Assembly (NCBI RefSeq): GCF_043757465.1
Contig: NZ_JAYVPL010000158.1
Location: 124,001-188,000, forward strand
DNA from: Armatimonas sp043757465
Lineage (GTDB): Bacteria > Armatimonadota > Armatimonadia > Armatimonadales > Armatimonadaceae
Length of the DNA: 64,000 nt
Direction of reading: 5' to 3'
The first letter of the stretch is position 1; each line of letters starts with the position of its first letter. Below, one piece after another: positions 17,565 to 25,480 of this stretch. A program made the translations under genes and the position numbers. The notes beneath the pieces are model-generated. The model was not told where the DNA came from, did no database searches, and was given only the letters and a program-made list of their open reading frames with translations.

Positions 17565-18738
17565 ACCTCTTCGCGTTTTCTATCTTGATCATACGTCGAA
17601 ATGGTCAGGCGGGGAAATTGCATTGTTTCGTACACTGACTGCACTAAATCATGAACAGATTAATCCCGTGGTTTTGTTGAGTGTTGAGGGAGAATTTGCT
17701 ACACGATTGCGCAGAGCGTCTCTCGAGACGATTATTGTGCCTCTTGAGGAGCGTTTGCGTGAGGTTCGTAAGGATACTTTGCAAAATCCGACTTTGCGGT
17801 CTGTGGGGTTTGGGATGTCCTATTTGCGCTACGCCTTCGCACTATCTGCTATTCTACGCCGTCAAAAGGCAGATTTGATTCACTGTAATTCCCTGAAATC
17901 TGATATTTATGGAGCGCTGGCGGGAAAACTCGCTGGTGTGCCTGTGCTTTGGCATGTTCGTGACCATATTGATCCTTCCTACCTTCCTCAACGCGCGGTA
18001 ACTGTTTTTCGACGGCTGGCTCGAAGTATTCCCTCGGGTGTCCTTACGAATTCTCTTAGTACTGAGAAAAAATTATTTCCTTCAGGTTCTGGTAAGCAGC
18101 GTTGCCGAGTTATCTATGATGGTTTGATGGACAGTGAGCTACAAACGCCCTGCCCATTGCCCTTTGATCACTGGAATCATCCGTTACCTCAGATTGGCTT
18201 ACTGGGGAGAATTGTCCCCTGGAAAGGGCAGCATATCTTTTTGGAGGCAGCACGGAAGCTCACAGATCGCGGGGTCAAGGCTCATTTCCAGGTGATTGGT
18301 GCTCCTCTTTTTGGGGAAGCCGTGTATGAGGCACAGCTACGGCAGCAGGCTGTTAGTCTCGGAGATCAAGTGAGTTTCTTGGGATTTCGTAGCGATGTCC
18401 CTGAGCTTCTTCGGGGATTAGATATATTGGCACACTGTAGTATTACTCCTGAGCCATTTGGGCAAGTTGTGATTGAGGGGATGGCGGAGGGACTCTCTGT
18501 CGTCGCAAGTGACGGAGGAGGGGTTCAAGAAATCATCCAGCATGGGGTAAATGGTCTACGTACACCTATGGGTGATGCAAGTGCTCTGGCAGATACTCTG
18601 GAACGGCTTCTTCTGAACCCAGCGGAGGCAAGTGCTCTGGGCCAGGCGGCCTACAAGCACGTCCGTGAAAAATTTACCGCTGCACATTCGGCACGTGCTG
18701 TAGAATCATTTTATCGAGAGCTGCTCGGTAGAGAATAG
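17551..18738 (+). CDS. Glycosyltransferase family 4 protein
   Basis: About 395 residues, GT-B fold. The N-terminal domain begins LRVFYLDHTSKWSGGEIALF (acceptor side, with the typical glycine pair). The C-terminal donor-binding domain has IGLLGRIVPWKGQHIFLEA and the EX7E motif EPFGQVVIEG. It transfers a sugar from a nucleotide donor, in the cytoplasm, during repeat-unit assembly. The ATG at 17551 is preferred over the TTG at 17545; both lie inside the end of the polymerase gene. Donor and acceptor cannot be told. Confidence 0.9.
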   Translation: MRVSEPLRVFYLDHTSKWSGGEIALFRTLTALNHEQINPVVLLSVEGEFATRLRRASLETIIVPLEERLREVRKDTLQNPTLRSVGFGMSYLRYAFALSAILRRQKADLIHCNSLKSDIYGALAGKLAGVPVLWHVRDHIDPSYLPQRAVTVFRRLARSIPSGVLTNSLSTEKKLFPSGSGKQRCRVIYDGLMDSELQTPCPLPFDHWNHPLPQIGLLGRIVPWKGQHIFLEAARKLTDRGVKAHFQVIGAPLFGEAVYEAQLRQQAVSLGDQVSFLGFRSDVPELLRGLDILAHCSITPEPFGQVVIEGMAEGLSVVASDGGGVQEIIQHGVNGLRTPMGDASALADTLERLLLNPAEASALGQAAYKHVREKFTAAHSARAVESFYRELLGRE

Positions 18739-18757
18739 GTTGAGGTAAAGAGAAGAC

Positions 18758-19900
18758 GTGCGGATTGCGATTGTCCATGATGACTTAACCCAGCGTGGGG
18801 GAGCCGAACGGGTTGTAGAAGCAATGCACCAGATCTGGCCCGATGCACCTGTCTATACATCTGTCTACGATCCTGCGGGGACTTTTTCTTCATTTGCTCA
18901 GATGGATGTACGGACATCTTTCATGCAGAATATCCCTTTTGCTGCGCGGGCGAAGTATAGTAAGCTTTTCCTGCCCCTCTATCCCATTGCTTTTGAGACA
19001 CTTGATTTGCGTGGTTATGATGTTGTCCTATCTCATGGGACACGATTTTCTCAGGGAGTGTTGACATCACCTGAGACTTGCCATATTCATTATTGTCATA
19101 CTCCTGCTCGTTTTGCTTGGCGTTATTATGAGTATGTCGAAGAAGGCCAATTCGGACGTCTTGCTCGAATCCTATTGCCTATTATTATTCATCATTTACG
19201 TCAATGGGATCAGCTTGCCGCGCAACGGATAGATTATTTTTTTTCTAATTCATACAATATTGCTCGGCGTGTGCTGAAATTTTATCGCCGAGATTCTGAT
19301 ATTCTTTACCCTCCTATTGATGTGATGCGTTTTACTGTTGTTGAGAATCCTTCCTCTGACTATTTACTGGTTGTGTCGCGGTTGTTGCCTTACAAAAGAG
19401 TGGACTTGGCGATTGAAGCATGTAATCAACTGAAAATTAGACTGAAAGTTGTTGGTAGTGGGCCAGATTTACAGCGCTTAAAGAGTCTTGCGGGGCCAAC
19501 AGTTGAAGTACTAGGGCGTGTTCCCGATGGTGAAGTTGAGGGGTTATTTGCGAACTGCCGGGCTTTTCTATTCCCTGGGGAAGAAGATTTTGGTATTGCA
19601 CCGTTAGAAGCGATGGCTGCGGGCCGTCCTATTATCGCTTATCGTGCCGGAGGAGCTATGGAGACGGTCCTGGAGGGAGATACGGGACTCTTTTTTAACG
19701 AACCGACTACTGCATCTTTAGTGGAGGCGATTGGTCGCTTGGATCATTCTACTTTTGCGCCGGAACGTCTGAGGGCGCATGCGGAAACATTTAGTTTGGA
19801 AGCATTTCAGAAACGCCTGCAAGTGCTAGTGGGTCTACGTTTGGCAGAGCACCGTGCCCGTTACGATCAGATCTCTCCTCAACCGAAGGGGCCGTTGTGA
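18758..19900 (+). CDS. Glycosyltransferase family 4 protein
   Basis: 380 residues from a GTG at 18758 that begins directly with the family N-terminus (MRIAIVHDDLTQRGGAERVV), preceded by GAGGTAAAGAGA. GT-B fold. The donor site contains EEDFGIAPLEAMAAGRPIIA with the EX7E glutamates, and the region LLVVSRLLPYKRVDLAIEA is the usual start of the C-terminal domain. It resembles WbaZ/mannosyltransferase-like enzymes, but the sugar is not certain. It lies 19 bp after the previous GT and 15 bp before the next membrane gene, so it is part of the same operon. Confidence 0.9.
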   Translation: MRIAIVHDDLTQRGGAERVVEAMHQIWPDAPVYTSVYDPAGTFSSFAQMDVRTSFMQNIPFAARAKYSKLFLPLYPIAFETLDLRGYDVVLSHGTRFSQGVLTSPETCHIHYCHTPARFAWRYYEYVEEGQFGRLARILLPIIIHHLRQWDQLAAQRIDYFFSNSYNIARRVLKFYRRDSDILYPPIDVMRFTVVENPSSDYLLVVSRLLPYKRVDLAIEACNQLKIRLKVVGSGPDLQRLKSLAGPTVEVLGRVPDGEVEGLFANCRAFLFPGEEDFGIAPLEAMAAGRPIIAYRAGGAMETVLEGDTGLFFNEPTTASLVEAIGRLDHSTFAPERLRAHAETFSLEAFQKRLQVLVGLRLAEHRARYDQISPQPKGPL

Positions 19901-19915
19901 TCTTGAGGTCTTTTT

Positions 19916-21820
19916 ATGGGTAAATCTTCTGATCCCTGGGAGCGACGGGACGCGGAACGGGCTCGGTTTCGTAAGAAACAAGGCGAGCCCCTCGATCTTT
20001 TTGATGAGCTGCAGCGAAGCCAGAGGCCTCTAGGACTCTTGATCTGCCTCGCTGTGCTTCTTGCGGCAGAAATTCCTCTGATTTCCTCCATCGTGAGACT
20101 TTTTCTCTCGGTGGGGGCAGTGGTCGGGTTACTGCTACTGCTTGCTTCGTGCCGAGACTATGCAGAGCCCTTTCAACGCTATGTGAGGCGTGGGCCGACA
20201 GTTGCATGGGCTGTTTGCTTGCTCTGGGGAGGTGTCAGTTTCTTTCTTGCTCCGGATCGGACTGTGGCACTGGGGGAAGGAATCCGGTTACTTGCCGGGG
20301 CGGGGGCCTACCTGGTGACATCCTATGCTCTGCGTGAGCGACGTGAGCTTGGCTTGGCACTTGGGGGAATCTTAGCCATTGCCTGTGGGATTGCACTTTA
20401 CGATATTGCACATTTTGCCCAGAAGATCGGTTTCACAAATCACTTCACGGCGGATAATATCAGTATTCTGGGGACACATGAGAGTATCGGGTCGCTTCTG
20501 GCACTGCTCTTACCACTTGCGCTGGGGCTGGGGCTCTCTGGTGCGCTGCCTGACTGGGCGCGGCTGGCAGCTCAGGCTGTCGTGCTTATTTTGGGTTTTG
20601 CCTGGATCATGACGCGTTGCCGCTCCGCATGGCTGGGGGGGAGTATTGGCCTGCTTCTGATTGGCTATCTGTTCTGGCGTTATCCGCCGCTTTCGAAGAA
20701 AAAAGAGCACCGTGGTGCACACTCTTGGCGGCAAAAAATAACCTCTCCCATTGTGATTGTGATTGGGGCACTGGTTGTGATGGCGCTTGTGGGAGGCCTA
20801 GCACCGTTGCTCTCAAATCGTGTGACGGGTCTTGTTAACCTGCTGGAAGATGGCTCACTGGGTATCCGTATGATCATGTGGAGTGGGGGACTGCGCATGC
20901 TCTCACTGAAGCCGCTGTTCGGGTGGGGGCTGGGTAGCTACCTGTTGTTGCAGGGGCGCTGGACTAACCTAGGAGATGGGCCTGAGCAAGTGACACTGAA
21001 TGGTACGGGACATCAGAATATTGCGCATAACTACTATGTTCAGTGGGCGGCGGAGACGGGAGTTGTCGGGTTATTTCTGTTATTATTTTCGGTTTTTGTG
21101 CTGCTTTTTAGTGGGTGGCGAGCGTTGGCACGGGTGCGAGACCCGGGGGAGCGCACGTTGCTAATTGCCTGCCTTGCAGCGTTGAGCGGAGGGTTGGTGG
21201 AGGTGAACGGTTCTCCCGCTTTCCAGTTCTGTGGGGTCTGGGCAGTTTTTTGGTCACTGGCTGGGGTGCTCATGGGGGTGATTCGACAGACGGGGGAGGA
21301 TCCCTTACCACACCGTGCACGTTTTGGGTATGGCATAGTAGCACTCGCTGCGGCACTTATTTGTGGGGGAGCAGTCTGGCTGGGCAAGCTGCTCTGGGAT
21401 CCGCGCGGGCAGCCACGGGGAGTCTTTCAAATCATGGAGCGGACACACGGCCCCTACTATCCCGGGGAAACCGTGCGCTGGCGGGCACTCTACCGCAATG
21501 GCTGGGGCAAAGAGCAGGGAAGCCATCCGGCAACCACTTGGGTGACTCCGGTCTGGTTTGAGCAAGGAGGAAGTCGTGTACCGCGGCCTGTGAAGAGCCA
21601 GGAGTGGGCACTCTGGCGTGAGGAGTTCAATGCAAGTGATCTTTTGCGTGGTTTCTCCGAGCTCTCCTTGCGACTGCCTCCTGGTGAGACGGGGATGCTG
21701 CAGGTACAGGCGGGCTTCGAGGATGAATTTGGTCGCACGTACTCAGCCTCCCGGGTGGTAGACGTGGTCGAGGCACCACCTGCGAAGAAAAAGCCTACTG
21801 CTAAGCTCCAGCCTCACTGA
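19916..21820 (+). CDS. O-antigen ligase (Wzy_C/WaaL) family membrane protein with extra C-terminal domain
   Basis: 634 residues. A charged cytoplasmic N-terminus (about 45 residues) precedes ten to twelve membrane helices. The Wzy_C core contains TRCRSAWLGGSIGLLLIG and, in the following large loop, IMWSGGLRMLSLKPLFGWGL and GHQNIAHNYYVQWAAETG, the latter holding the conserved His-Asn pair of ligases. After the last helix (around residue 490) about 140 residues form a soluble, strand-rich domain rich in W and G, probably periplasmic. This is the second ligase/polymerase-like protein of the locus; one may polymerise and the other transfer. It ends 3 bp from the convergent pullulanase relic. Confidence 0.82.
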   Translation: MGKSSDPWERRDAERARFRKKQGEPLDLFDELQRSQRPLGLLICLAVLLAAEIPLISSIVRLFLSVGAVVGLLLLLASCRDYAEPFQRYVRRGPTVAWAVCLLWGGVSFFLAPDRTVALGEGIRLLAGAGAYLVTSYALRERRELGLALGGILAIACGIALYDIAHFAQKIGFTNHFTADNISILGTHESIGSLLALLLPLALGLGLSGALPDWARLAAQAVVLILGFAWIMTRCRSAWLGGSIGLLLIGYLFWRYPPLSKKKEHRGAHSWRQKITSPIVIVIGALVVMALVGGLAPLLSNRVTGLVNLLEDGSLGIRMIMWSGGLRMLSLKPLFGWGLGSYLLLQGRWTNLGDGPEQVTLNGTGHQNIAHNYYVQWAAETGVVGLFLLLFSVFVLLFSGWRALARVRDPGERTLLIACLAALSGGLVEVNGSPAFQFCGVWAVFWSLAGVLMGVIRQTGEDPLPHRARFGYGIVALAAALICGGAVWLGKLLWDPRGQPRGVFQIMERTHGPYYPGETVRWRALYRNGWGKEQGSHPATTWVTPVWFEQGGSRVPRPVKSQEWALWREEFNASDLLRGFSELSLRLPPGETGMLQVQAGFEDEFGRTYSASRVVDVVEAPPAKKKPTAKLQPH

Positions 21821-21822
21821 GA

Positions 21823-22840
21823 TTATTTCTGGAACAAAACAATTGCCGAGAGCGGCTCTAAAACAATACGCCCCTGAAGTACGCGTAGGCTGCGGATTCC
21901 GGCGCTTTGGTGATCCACTACCTGTTTCCAAGCCCCTTTGGGCAGGGGAAAAACACTGGGTTTCTTACTTCCATGCAGTGCCACTAAGATCTGCCGCCAC
22001 GAGTCGCCCACCAGAGCGCCGTTGAGCTGAAACGCGACTCCGTTCTCCATGGGCACGAAGGTGAGAGCACGCTGCACTTGCTCGCGGGTGCTCAGACGAA
22101 ACGTGGTTTGTGCGCGGCTCCAGCGGGCACCTAAGTCCGCACGCAGGGGCGTAGTGGAAAATGGAGTCGGAGAGCGCCTCGCGCACATAGACCGTGCGCC
22201 AGGGCTCGCTGTCAAACTGCGCCTGAATCGGCTGGGCTACTTCGAGCGCGGTGAGCTTACGGGCCAGCTTGAGACGAAACGACTGGTATTTTGTATCGGT
22301 TTCCGTGGGCTTCAAGCGTGCAGGGAGTGCCGTCGGAGCCGCCACGATCTCTGGCTGGTTCACTGAGTCTGCGATTGTCTTCTGCGCGAAATCCACCACA
22401 AAGCGAACGAGCTGCTCCTGAGACAGGAGAAGGGTGAGATTCGCGCCCCCTGCCACAAAGCCCGCGCCGTAGTTCTCGTCCCAGGAGCCGCCTCGCGTGA
22501 GTTTGTAGGCATAGCTTCCGGCAGGTAGCTTGGCCACCAGCTCGAAGCGGCTCTCACTCAGGCGCGTCATCTGGGTTTCGCTCCCCGCTGGGTTCCACTC
22601 TTGCCCGCCTAGGGCCTTCTGAAGTGTTCCCGCTAGCACCACGCGATTGGGATCACGCACGGGCATCACCTTATCGCTGCCTTGCACGCCAATAACGGCA
22701 ATCGCGTGACCGTTCACCTGGGCGCGGAACTTTCCCGCCAGTGCTTTGGGGTGTGCGGACTCGGGTAGCCACACCCGAATCTCATCCAAAGCGTCCAGAA
22801 ATGCGGGTGCACCGGGTACAGGAAGGTAGGGGCGTATCAT
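21823..22840 (-). pseudogene. Pullulanase (GH13) relic: catalytic barrel deleted and frame shifted
   Basis: Reading from the ATG at 22840, the first ~230 codons resemble the N-terminal region of type I pullulanases: a starch-binding module with LAGTLQKALGGQEWNP and KLPAGSYAYKLTRGGSWDENYG, then the SDSIFHYAP linker. The frame then breaks at a CCCC run (22146-22149). In the next frame the protein continues LRADLGARWSRAQTTFRL, the very start of the CBM48-like module. It jumps directly to STREQVQRALTFVP and on to the C-terminal beta domain (NGALVGDSWRQILVALHG, AGIRSLRVLQG). The whole (beta/alpha)8 domain with its catalytic acids, roughly 400-450 residues, is absent. The two ends probably recombined at an FRL-coding microhomology near 22088-22102. 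It cannot be an active enzyme. Confidence 0.8.
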
Positions 22841-23030
22841 CGTGTTTATTTTACCTGCCCTGAACCGCAATGCATTGTCTACCGTAAGAGTACCAATATG
22901 GGCACGGCGGGCCGTTCAACGAAGATATCTAAGTTGTCTCGCTCTTGAAAGGAGGAAAAGCGCCCCAAAGAGAGTACTTCTACTGGGAGCTGCACGAGCT
23001 TTAGGATCTCCTGGTCCCTAAAATAAAACG

Positions 23031-24023
23031 ATGAAAACGACTCTCTTATTCGGCTGTGCTTTGTTGACGATAACCGGCTGTACGAAATCGGCTCCCAAAC
23101 TGCCTGTGGCAGTCATGGAAAGCACAGAGGATATGGTCTTTATCAAAGAGGGGAGCTTTCGGATGGGCAGTGACGATCCACGCTTTCAGGATGCACAGCC
23201 GGTGCATAAAGTGACCTTGGCGGGTTTCTGGATGGACAAAAATCTTGTCACGAACGCCGAGTTTGAAGAATTTGTCAGGGCCACCAAGTACCAGACGATT
23301 GCGGAGCGGCCGCTTGATCCCAAAGAGTTCCCTGGGGTGCCACTCGATAAACTCGTGCCCGGAGCCGTGGTTTTTACGCCGCCTGATCATGAGGTGCGGC
23401 TCGATGATATGACCCAGTGGTGGAGCTATGTCCCCAAGGCAAGCTGGCAGCACCCCGAAGGGCCGACGAGTGATCTGAAAGGCCGAGAGAGTCATCCTGT
23501 AGTGCATGTTGCCTATGAGGACGCGGCGGCCTACGCAAAGTGGGCCGGCAAGCGGCTTCCGACTGAGGCGGAGTGGGAGTTTGCCGCGCGTGGTGGGCTA
23601 GATCAGAAGCCCTTTGTCTGGGGGGATGAGCTCACTCCTAAGGGCAAGCAGATGGCCAACACCTTCCAGGGAACCTTTCCTAACAAGGACGAAAACACCG
23701 ATGGCTTTGCACACACATCGCCTGTGGGGAGCTTCCCGGCTAATGCTTTTGGTCTGAACGATATGGCGGGTAATGTCTGGCAGTGGTGCTCGGACTGGTA
23801 CCGCCCGGATTATTTTGCAAAGAGTCTGGAAAAGAGCCCGAAAGGCCCCGAAGACAGCCTGGATCCTGATGAGCCGGGAATCTCTAAGCGTGTCCAAAAA
23901 GGTGGCTCGTTTCTGTGCTGCGACCAGTACTGCTCCCGCTACATGCCCGGTGGCCGTGGCAAGGGGGATATCAATACGGGCAGCTCCCATGTCGGGTTTC
24001 GTTGTGTAAAGGATAAGCCGTAA
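23031..24023 (+). CDS. Formylglycine-generating enzyme (sulfatase-modifying factor), lipoprotein
   Basis: 330 residues. The N-terminus is a lipoprotein signal with lipobox LTITGC. The rest is an FGE-sulfatase domain: FIKEGSFRMGSDD, HPVVHVAYEDAAAYAKWAGK, RLPTEAEWEFAARGG, GNVWQWCSDWY, and the catalytic pair in GGSFLCCDQYCSRYM. C296 and C301 align with the two copper-binding catalytic cysteines of aerobic FGE (C336/C341 in the human enzyme), so the enzyme should be active and not merely FGE-like. It oxidises the cysteine in the CxPxR motif of sulfatases to formylglycine. It heads the sulfatase locus on the same strand, which supports that role. The lipoprotein signal implies action outside the cytoplasm, an important point for sulfatases that lack signals. 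Confidence 0.9.
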   Translation: MKTTLLFGCALLTITGCTKSAPKLPVAVMESTEDMVFIKEGSFRMGSDDPRFQDAQPVHKVTLAGFWMDKNLVTNAEFEEFVRATKYQTIAERPLDPKEFPGVPLDKLVPGAVVFTPPDHEVRLDDMTQWWSYVPKASWQHPEGPTSDLKGRESHPVVHVAYEDAAAYAKWAGKRLPTEAEWEFAARGGLDQKPFVWGDELTPKGKQMANTFQGTFPNKDENTDGFAHTSPVGSFPANAFGLNDMAGNVWQWCSDWYRPDYFAKSLEKSPKGPEDSLDPDEPGISKRVQKGGSFLCCDQYCSRYMPGGRGKGDINTGSSHVGFRCVKDKP

Positions 24024-24171
24024 GCAGTACGCGAGCTGGGGCTATTTTGACTACCGGATGAAGGAGGAAGGCTTCCAGGAGGGCTACCAGTCCATGCCCT
24101 GTGATTGGGGCAGTAACTCAGCGCGAAAACGCGGCTCCTTCAAGCTCCTCAAGGAGATCACAGGCTCGTAA
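24022..24171 (+). pseudogene. C-terminal relic of an unidentified gene
   Basis: In the frame starting at 24022 about 49 codons read as good protein: QYASWGYFDYRMKEEGFQEG, then YQSMPCDWGSNSARKRG and a KLLKEITGS end, closed by TAA at 24169-24171. There is no start and no upstream continuation. It looks like the last piece of a gene whose body was deleted between the FGE gene and the first sulfatase. Composition resembles the C-terminus of a glycoside hydrolase or related enzyme, but I could not name it. Confidence 0.4.
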
Positions 24172-24172
24172 T

Positions 24173-25480
24173 ATGCAAACAAAACCTAACTTCGTCTTCT
24201 TTCTCACCGATGACCAGCCGTACAATGGCCTGAGTTGCACGGGCAATCCTGTCCTAAAGACTCCGAATTTAGACTCGCTTGCCGCCGAGGGCGTGCTCTT
24301 TGAGAAAGCCTTTGTCACCACGGCGATTTGCTGCTGCAGCCGCGCGAGTCTCTACACGGGCCAGCACATGCGTCGCCATGGGGTTGGAGACTTTAAGACA
24401 CCGCTCTCGGCGGCACAGTGGCAGCAGACCTTTCCCGCACTTCTGCGACAAGCGGGCTACCGCACGGGCTTTTTGGGCAAGTTTGCCATTGGTGCGCCTC
24501 AGCCCAATGGCGCACTGGCTCTCCCCGCCGACCAGTTTGATCTCTGGTACGGGTTCCCGCAGAGTATCGCCTTCAAGCAAGTGATCAATGGCAAACCGCG
24601 CTACTTGACCACCATCATGACCGAAAAAGCCGTTGCGTTTCTGAAGGAGACGAAAATAGGGCAGCCGTTTTGTCTGATTATCGCGCTGAAGGAGCCGCAT
24701 GGGCCGCTGGACTACTTCGACCCGGAGTACAAAGACGCCTACACCAACGCGACTATCCCGCCGCCGAAGAATCTCAACCGCGCGTCGTTTGAGGCACTCC
24801 CCGAGAAAGTCCAGAGCAGTCTCGGAGCAACTCCGGAGTGGTTTGAGAAGCCCGCCACCTACCAGGCGGCGCTGCGCAAGACCTACGCCTACACCGACCG
24901 CGCCGATGCTGCCGTGGGCGAGATCTGCCGGGCACTTAAGGAGCAGGGGCTGGAACAGAACACCGTGGTGATCCATCTCTCGGACAACGGCTCGATGGAC
25001 GGTGCGCACGGGCTCGATGGGAAGTGGCTGATGTACGAGGAAGCGATTCACGTGCCGCTGATCATCTGCGACCCGCGCCTGCCAAAGTCAATACGGGGAC
25101 GGCGCTCTCAGATGGCGCTCAATATAGACCTCGCCCCGACCATTTTGGCGATGGCGGGAGTCCCAATTCCCAAGGGCATGCAGGGGCGCGACCTCCAGCC
25201 GATCTTGCGCAGCCCCAAAGCCAGGGGCCGTGCTGACTGGTACTACGAACACACCTACAACACCGATCCGCCGCGCAAGCCGATCCCTAAGAGTGAGGGC
25301 GTCCGCACCGAGCGCTGGAAGTACATCCGCTACACAGAACAACAGCCGCCGCTGGAGCAGCTCTTTGACCTTGCCGCCGACCCGCAGGAAGAGCATGAGC
25401 TGGCCGGGGATACCGCGCACACGAAGACACTGCGCCAGCTACGCGAGCGTTGCGATAGCTACCGAAAGACACTGCGATGA
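24173..25480 (+). CDS. Sulfatase (S1 family) with unusual CCCSR active-site motif
   Basis: 435 residues from the ATG at 24173; the frame extends upstream but the added residues overlap the relic. No signal peptide. Sulfatase core: metal-binding NFVFFLTDDQ, then the active-site segment TTAICCCSRASLYTGQ. The nucleophile C53 is followed by C54-C55-S56-R57, so the Pro of CxPxR is a Cys. Related GlcNAc-6-sulfatase-type enzymes carry CCPSR at this spot. Later metal ligands are present in HLSDNGSMDG, and LDGKWLMYEEAIHVPLII matches the family. Likely an exo-sulfatase acting on an amino-sugar sulfate; the substrate is inferred only. Overlaps the next gene by ATGA. Confidence 0.88.
   Translation: MQTKPNFVFFLTDDQPYNGLSCTGNPVLKTPNLDSLAAEGVLFEKAFVTTAICCCSRASLYTGQHMRRHGVGDFKTPLSAAQWQQTFPALLRQAGYRTGFLGKFAIGAPQPNGALALPADQFDLWYGFPQSIAFKQVINGKPRYLTTIMTEKAVAFLKETKIGQPFCLIIALKEPHGPLDYFDPEYKDAYTNATIPPPKNLNRASFEALPEKVQSSLGATPEWFEKPATYQAALRKTYAYTDRADAAVGEICRALKEQGLEQNTVVIHLSDNGSMDGAHGLDGKWLMYEEAIHVPLIICDPRLPKSIRGRRSQMALNIDLAPTILAMAGVPIPKGMQGRDLQPILRSPKARGRADWYYEHTYNTDPPRKPIPKSEGVRTERWKYIRYTEQQPPLEQLFDLAADPQEEHELAGDTAHTKTLRQLRERCDSYRKTLR

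Noticed and set aside
24269..25051. Long minus-strand reading frame opposite the first sulfatase
   Set aside because: It mirrors the codon pattern of the sulfatase and has no recognisable motifs or start site.
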